From an uncultured Lacticaseibacillus sp. (GTDB taxonomy: Bacteria; Bacillota; Bacilli; Lactobacillales; Lactobacillaceae): a DNA stretch of 24,617 nucleotides. Below, piece by piece: positions 21,828-24,617 of this stretch. Position numbers and translations under genes: made by a program. The DNA is taken from assembly GCA_934370925.1 (NCBI GenBank), contig CAKRNG010000026.1, forward strand, positions 1 to 24,617, given 5' to 3'. The notes under the pieces are model-generated. The model ran no database searches, had not been told where the DNA came from, and was given only the letters and a program-made list of their open reading frames with translations. The first letter of the stretch is position 1; every line of letters begins with the position of its first letter.

Positions 21828-21900
21828 GGGTCTGTAGCTCAGTTGGGAGAGCACCTGCTTCGCATGTAGGGGGTCGACGGTTCAAGTCCGTTCAGATCCA
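21828..21900 (+). tRNA. tRNA-Ala, anticodon CGC
   Basis: The 73-nt gene folds as a standard cloverleaf. Acceptor arms GGGTCTG and CAGATCC include the alanine identity pair G3-U70. The D-arm is GCTC/GAGC, the anticodon stem CCTGC/GTAGG with loop TTCGCAT, and the T-arm GACGG/CCGTT with loop TTCAAGT. Loop positions 34-36 are CGC, reading codon GCG. CCA is not encoded beyond the discriminator A. It stands alone and is followed by a terminator. Confidence 0.95.
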
Positions 21901-21925
21901 TTTTATAGAGGTACAAACGTTGATA

Positions 21926-21960
21926 CACCGCGGGTTGGGATGGCTCGCGGTGCTTTTTTT
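21926..21960 (+). terminator. Intrinsic terminator after tRNA-Ala
   Basis: CACCGCG (21926-21932) pairs with CGCGGTG (21946-21952), followed by CTTTTTTT. Confidence 0.85.
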
Positions 21961-22087
21961 ACATAAAAGTGACATATTTGAGCTCAGTTTGCGGTTTTTT
22001 TGAAAACATAGTCATTGAATAAATTCTCAGCTGATTCGAATGTCCTGAAATAAGTATTGTGAGGGTGAACGAAGGGCTAAGCATAAA

Positions 22088-22121
22088 AGAGGACACGCAT
22101 TTTTGCGTGTCCTCTTTTTTC
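22088..22121. terminator. Bidirectional-looking terminator hairpin
   Basis: AGAGGACACGCA and TGCGTGTCCTCT form a perfect 12-bp stem with loop TTTT. T6 follows on the plus strand and T4 on the minus strand. No credible gene precedes it on either strand. Confidence 0.8.
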
Positions 22122-22334
22122 CTGAATTGGGGGTTCAGGGCGTTAGTTAGGAAAGCGTTGTTCGGAGAAATTGTTGAAGAAGAAGTGTCGCGTGCGCTCT
22201 GGGTAACGCTTTGCGATGATTTAATAATATCGGGGATGCGTGAATACTTTGTGCCGTTCTTCAGAAGAAAGTGTGGCAAATTCCTCAAGAAAGACTTAAC
22301 AGGGAAGGCCGGCGAAACGTGTATTACTATTTGA

Positions 22335-22371
22335 AAACAAAAACCCCACCGCCCTGCAGTAGGCGGTGGGG
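22335..22371 (-). terminator. Minus-strand intrinsic terminator with a second hairpin before it
   Basis: On the minus strand CCCCACCGCC, an 8-base loop and GGCGGTGGGG are followed by TTTTTGTTTT. Just upstream is a second perfect 10-bp hairpin, GATGGGTGAG/CTCACCCATC (22375-22401). A good terminator with no annotated gene upstream on that strand suggests an unannotated minus-strand transcript. Confidence 0.75.
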
Positions 22372-22734
22372 AAAGATGGGTGAGTTTCCGGTCTCACCCA
22401 TCAAGTTGAGGAACGGGTTTGGAGGCCCCGATACCTCTGGAGAAGAAAATTATGAAGAAGAAGTAGAAAGATTCGTTCTGGGTAACGTATCTCTATGTCT
22501 ATTATCATATCGAGGACGTGTGAAGGTTGTGTGACATCAGTGTGTAGAGTTTTTGATTGGTGGTAAAAGAAGCGGAAGGCATTGGCGGCTTGCGCGCCAA
22601 TGCCCGTGGTTTGATGCGAATGTGGTTGTGGCCGGGGGTGATGTTGAACGTTTGTTGGTTGCGTTCGAGCGTTTTATTTTGCGGATGAGGTTTGTCTGAC
22701 CAAATGAAGCTTCGTTCGTGCCTCACGACGCATT

Positions 22735-22920
22735 AAGTGTCCCTACGCAGCGCAGCTGCTAGGGACACTAAAAAATGGACCACTGGGGGTTGACCAGTGA
22801 TCCAAGGAGTAAGGGTTGGCAGGTGGAAGGGTGGTCCACCTGCGATTTTACTTTGGAGGAGTAAAATGAAAAAAGTTGGGTTGGGTATCGAAATAAGGGG
22901 TTGGCTTATCTCGATATCTA
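22735..22920. repeat. Array of four hairpins, three with GGGTTGG-type loops
   Basis: In order: AGTGTCCCTA/TAGGGACACT (22737-22771); GGACCACTGG/CCAGTGATCC (22776-22803, one mismatch) with loop GGGTTGA; GCAGGTGGA/TCCACCTGC (22819-22843) with loop AGGGTGG; and a 14-position stem (22881-22916) with loop GGGGTTGG. The linkers also carry AAGGGTTGG and GTTGGGTTGGG. On the opposite strand these loops read CCAACCC. Unrecognised; it could be a structured RNA on either strand. Confidence 0.55.
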
Positions 22921-22925
22921 TATAG
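22866..22925 (+). CDS. Possible 19-residue peptide gene
   Basis: ATG 22866 follows an excellent ribosome binding site (GGAGG, seven bases before). The frame encodes MKKVGLGIEIRGWLISISI and stops. A basic start with a hydrophobic, isoleucine-rich end recalls short hydrophobic signalling peptides of Rgg systems, but no Rgg gene is adjacent and the usual acidic residue near the end is missing. The ORF coincides with the last hairpin of the array, so it may be incidental or a leader peptide. Confidence 0.35.
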   Translation: MKKVGLGIEIRGWLISISI

Positions 22926-23088
22926 TAAAGCCTGTTTATGAAGAAAATGTGACCGCAACGCAGAGATTTGTAAAAATAAAATAAAGGATTATTAAACAAG
23001 GCGCAGTGGAACCTTTTGCTCCGCGGAAGCCCGACTAAGAACAGAGTGCAACCTGCCGTCTGACGTCGTGCAATTAGAAAAAAAGACA
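22926..23088. other. Intergenic, no gene seen
   Basis: A/T-rich around 22960-23000, then a stretch with G+C-rich words (GGCGCAGTGGAACC, CCTGCCGTCTGACGTC). No ORF, strong hairpin or U-tract. Confidence 0.4.
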
Positions 23089-23117
23089 TTGCGATTTGTT
23101 CGAATCGTGCGTACATT
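23089..23117 (+). promoter_or_regulatory. Probable promoter of the HesB-like gene
   Basis: TTGCGA (23089-23094), a 17-base spacer and TACATT (23112-23117), 45 bases before the chosen ATG. Confidence 0.4.
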
Positions 23118-23161
23118 ATAGGTGCTGGGTTACTAATTAAATGTAAGGACGGGTGAATGAA

Positions 23162-23542
23162 ATGGAAATCAAGTTTGATGAAGCAGCAATTGCGAAGATT
23201 CAGCCACATTTGGGTGCGGGAAAGAAGTTACTCCTCACGTTTGAAGATGGGGTAGGCCCCTATTCACAGCACGCCATGATTCACATGCAGGTGCAATTTA
23301 CGTTGAATGTGGTACCTGAAACTGATTCAGCTACCGATTATGACCAGCAAATTTCGAGTAATTTGGGCACCATCTGGATTAAGGGGTACTCGACTGAAGA
23401 TTTGGACGCACACATGTCGGTTCGTTTTAATGCGCGTATGAATGAAATGACGCTCGCGGGGGATATTGGGGTGATTGACGCCAATATTGGTTTTATCGAC
23501 TTTACAGAAGCAAATGGATTGAAGAATAATCCCGCACGGTAA
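23162..23542 (+). CDS. HesB/YneR-like iron-sulfur cluster biosynthesis family protein
   Basis: The 126-residue cytoplasmic protein carries the pattern of the small HesB-like proteins of lactic acid bacteria: LLLTFEDGVGPYS, then DYDQQISSNLGTIWIKGYS, LDAHMSVRF and GVIDANIGFIDF. The usual A-type scaffold cysteines are absent, so an iron-sulfur role is doubtful and the biochemical function unknown. I chose ATG 23162 because AAGGACGGG lies about eight bases upstream; GTG 23153 is in frame but too close to it. It is monogenic, 110 bases before the next gene. Confidence 0.65.
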   Translation: MEIKFDEAAIAKIQPHLGAGKKLLLTFEDGVGPYSQHAMIHMQVQFTLNVVPETDSATDYDQQISSNLGTIWIKGYSTEDLDAHMSVRFNARMNEMTLAGDIGVIDANIGFIDFTEANGLKNNPAR

Positions 23543-23674
23543 GGACTTTGTTTAAGAAAAGTGGGTGTGTCCTTAATAATTTGTTATCGTACGCAGTTTT
23601 CTTAAATATTTGCTGAAAACACTTATTCATTGTTGTATTATATCTTCTAGAATATGTGTGGGGGAAAGACTCAG

Positions 23675-24097
23675 TTGATTAGTTATAGTTTTGAAAATGG
23701 CTTGAATATTCACGAAATTAAGGCGTTGTATGGTGGCGCCAATATGACGGAATACCTAAAAAACGTTGCTGAAACGGCGGAGGGGCTCGCAAACTCGACG
23801 CTCATGACAGCGCGGGATGACGGACGGCTTATTGGTGTAATTCGTGGTGTGTCAGACATGCACACAATTTTGTTCATCGATGATATTGTTGTGTTGCCTG
23901 AATACCAGGAAGATAATGTGGATGTTGAATTGGTAAAACAGTTCACCGCGTACTTCCGCCAGGTTGGCCGTGTGATTGCTTTTGGTCGCGACCCCCAAAC
24001 GGTTGACTTGTTGAAGAAGGTTGGTTTTACGGACAGCGACAAGATGCGCCAGGAATGTTTAGTACGGCCGCAACAAATACTGGAAATTAAATATTAG
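23675..24097 (+). CDS. GNAT-family acetyltransferase-like protein
   Basis: The 140-residue protein shows the GNAT core: a strand with ARDDGRLIGVIRGVSD, then TILFIDDIVVLPEYQ, then VELVKQFTAYF, and a C-terminal segment LLKKVGFTDSDKMRQECLV. The acetyl-CoA pyrophosphate loop (normally Q-x-x-G-x-G/A) reads PEYQEDNVDVELV, without the glycines, so cofactor binding may be altered. I prefer TTG 23675 because GGGGGAAAG lies just upstream; ATG 23654 is in frame with no ribosome binding site. TATTAT at 23636-23641 is a likely -10. It is probably co-transcribed with the following small gene. Confidence 0.65.
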   Translation: MISYSFENGLNIHEIKALYGGANMTEYLKNVAETAEGLANSTLMTARDDGRLIGVIRGVSDMHTILFIDDIVVLPEYQEDNVDVELVKQFTAYFRQVGRVIAFGRDPQTVDLLKKVGFTDSDKMRQECLVRPQQILEIKY

Positions 24098-24140
24098 GCA
24101 CCTGTTGATAATCGCTTAGAAATCGTTATGGAGGTCACTC

Positions 24141-24434
24141 ATGCCAGCAGAAGAACCTGTTACGCGTAACCAGAAGATTAGTGGCGCAAATGCCATTATG
24201 GACGACGGCTATGTCACGGAACGACAAATACCGGGCATGATGGATCGCGGTTTCTCCCAGCGTTTTTTACTGGAGATTCAGGACGAGTTGCAGTTACGTA
24301 GCCTGACGGTCCCCGTTGAAATGCAGACGTTTAACTACTACATGGGTAGTGGTGCGATCATCTACAACCCAACCCGCCTTTCTGAAGCCGAAGCAAAAGA
24401 AACGTTGCGTCAGGAACTGGGGTATCGCAAATAA
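24141..24434 (+). CDS. Small protein of unknown function (97 residues)
   Basis: ATG 24141 follows GGAGG after seven bases. The 97-residue soluble protein begins MPAEEPVTRNQKISGANAIM and contains YVTERQIPGMMDRGFSQRFL, a helix EIQDELQLRSLTV and a final charged helix (SEAEAKETLRQELGYRK). I do not recognise its family. It lies 43 bases after the GNAT-like gene with no terminator between, so the two probably share a transcript. A strong terminator follows. Confidence 0.65.
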   Translation: MPAEEPVTRNQKISGANAIMDDGYVTERQIPGMMDRGFSQRFLLEIQDELQLRSLTVPVEMQTFNYYMGSGAIIYNPTRLSEAEAKETLRQELGYRK

Positions 24435-24490
24435 TTAAAATGTCAGGGAAGCCTAGCCAATAGGTGGTGGTTTCCGTTGAATAAAAAAAG

Positions 24491-24539
24491 AGGCGCCCAC
24501 AGAATCCTTGAATTGAGGATTTCTGTGGGCGCCTTTTTA
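24491..24539 (+). terminator. Intrinsic terminator
   Basis: AGGCGCCCACAGAATCC (24491-24507) pairs with GGATTTCTGTGGGCGCCT (24517-24534), one bulged T, followed by TTTTTAT. It ends the GNAT/97-residue unit. Confidence 0.9.
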
Positions 24540-24617
24540 TGGGTCTAAAATTTTTGGTGTTGATAATAATCGATATCAAGGATTCTAGGCCCTTTTTCTA
24601 TAACAAAAAAAGACACC

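Larger units (their letters stand above)
21961..22734. other. Gene-poor region after tRNA-Ala with hairpins and a diverged direct repeat
   Basis: No ORF here has both a ribosome binding site and a protein-like product, and the longest plus-strand frame (22059-22334) runs through a terminator hairpin. Perfect hairpins lie at 22088-22115, 22344-22371, 22375-22401 and 22578-22604. Two segments, 22161-22245 and 22436-22530, are diverged direct repeats sharing GAAGAAGAAGT and CTGGGTAACG. Decayed genes or small RNAs on the minus strand are possible. Confidence 0.5.

Noticed and set aside
22059..22334. 91-codon plus-strand ORF after the tRNA
   Set aside because: It runs through a perfect terminator hairpin at 22088-22121 and shows no domain. 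Part of it matches the direct repeat, so at most a decayed remnant.
22505..22726. 73-codon minus-strand ORF
   Set aside because: No ribosome binding site, composition not protein-like, spans hairpin 22578-22604.
21828..23150. Prophage or integrative element attached to tRNA-Ala
   Set aside because: No integrase, no phage genes and no second copy of the tRNA 3' end in the window.

Overview
The window looks like chromosomal DNA of a low-to-mid G+C Gram-positive bacterium, most probably Lactobacillaceae (inference). Supporting signs are Rgg-type regulators, a C69 dipeptidase of the lactobacillus PepD type, a stand-alone AdhE-like acetaldehyde dehydrogenase, a YkpA-type ABC-F protein, strong AGGAGG-like ribosome binding sites with several TTG starts, CIRCE-like and LexA-like operators, and many intrinsic terminators. 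I cannot name the species from sequence alone.

Layout. 1-2139: minus-strand antibiotic-type ABC-F gene with a roughly 300-nt leader that looks like a ribosome-sensing attenuator. 2140-3630: minus-strand acetaldehyde dehydrogenase with its promoter. 3631-4636: a gene-free kilobase made of inverted and interspersed repeats. 4637-7400: orphan metal-binding lipoprotein, then ykpA. 7449-9294: two tandem Rgg-like regulators closed by a strong terminator. 9345-13736: sbcD-sbcC with a LexA-like box on the promoter. 13750-15113: repeat fragment, a 49-codon gene behind a CIRCE-like operator, a flavodoxin-fold oxidoreductase and a translationally coupled 59-codon gene. 15178-17430: structured leader, HdeD-like membrane protein, pepD. 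17465-17945: second large repeat block. 17949-19875: minus-strand pair of overlapping genes of unknown function. 20048-20404: tandem structured repeat units in front of an MFS transporter (20508-21677). 21828-21900: tRNA-Ala(CGC). 21926-23150: 1.2 kb with no convincing gene except a possible 19-codon ORF, full of hairpins. 23162-24434: HesB-like protein, GNAT-like protein and a small unknown protein, then a terminator.

Most genes are ordinary housekeeping or stress genes. The unusual content lies between them. There are at least four families of intergenic structured repeats, and several pairs of copies differ by compensatory base changes, so the paired structure itself appears to be maintained. 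The best candidate for something undescribed is the tandem element at 20091-20404. Two nearly 100-nt hairpins there share a conserved bulged core but have unrelated outer and apical stems. A 3' half-unit lies just upstream, and a further 3' half-unit of the same family starts the window (1-48).

Second-tier candidates are a CIRCE-like operator in front of a gene for a tiny basic protein, a hairpin array with GGGTTGG-type loops at 22735-22925, and the unknown two-gene operon at 17949-19875.
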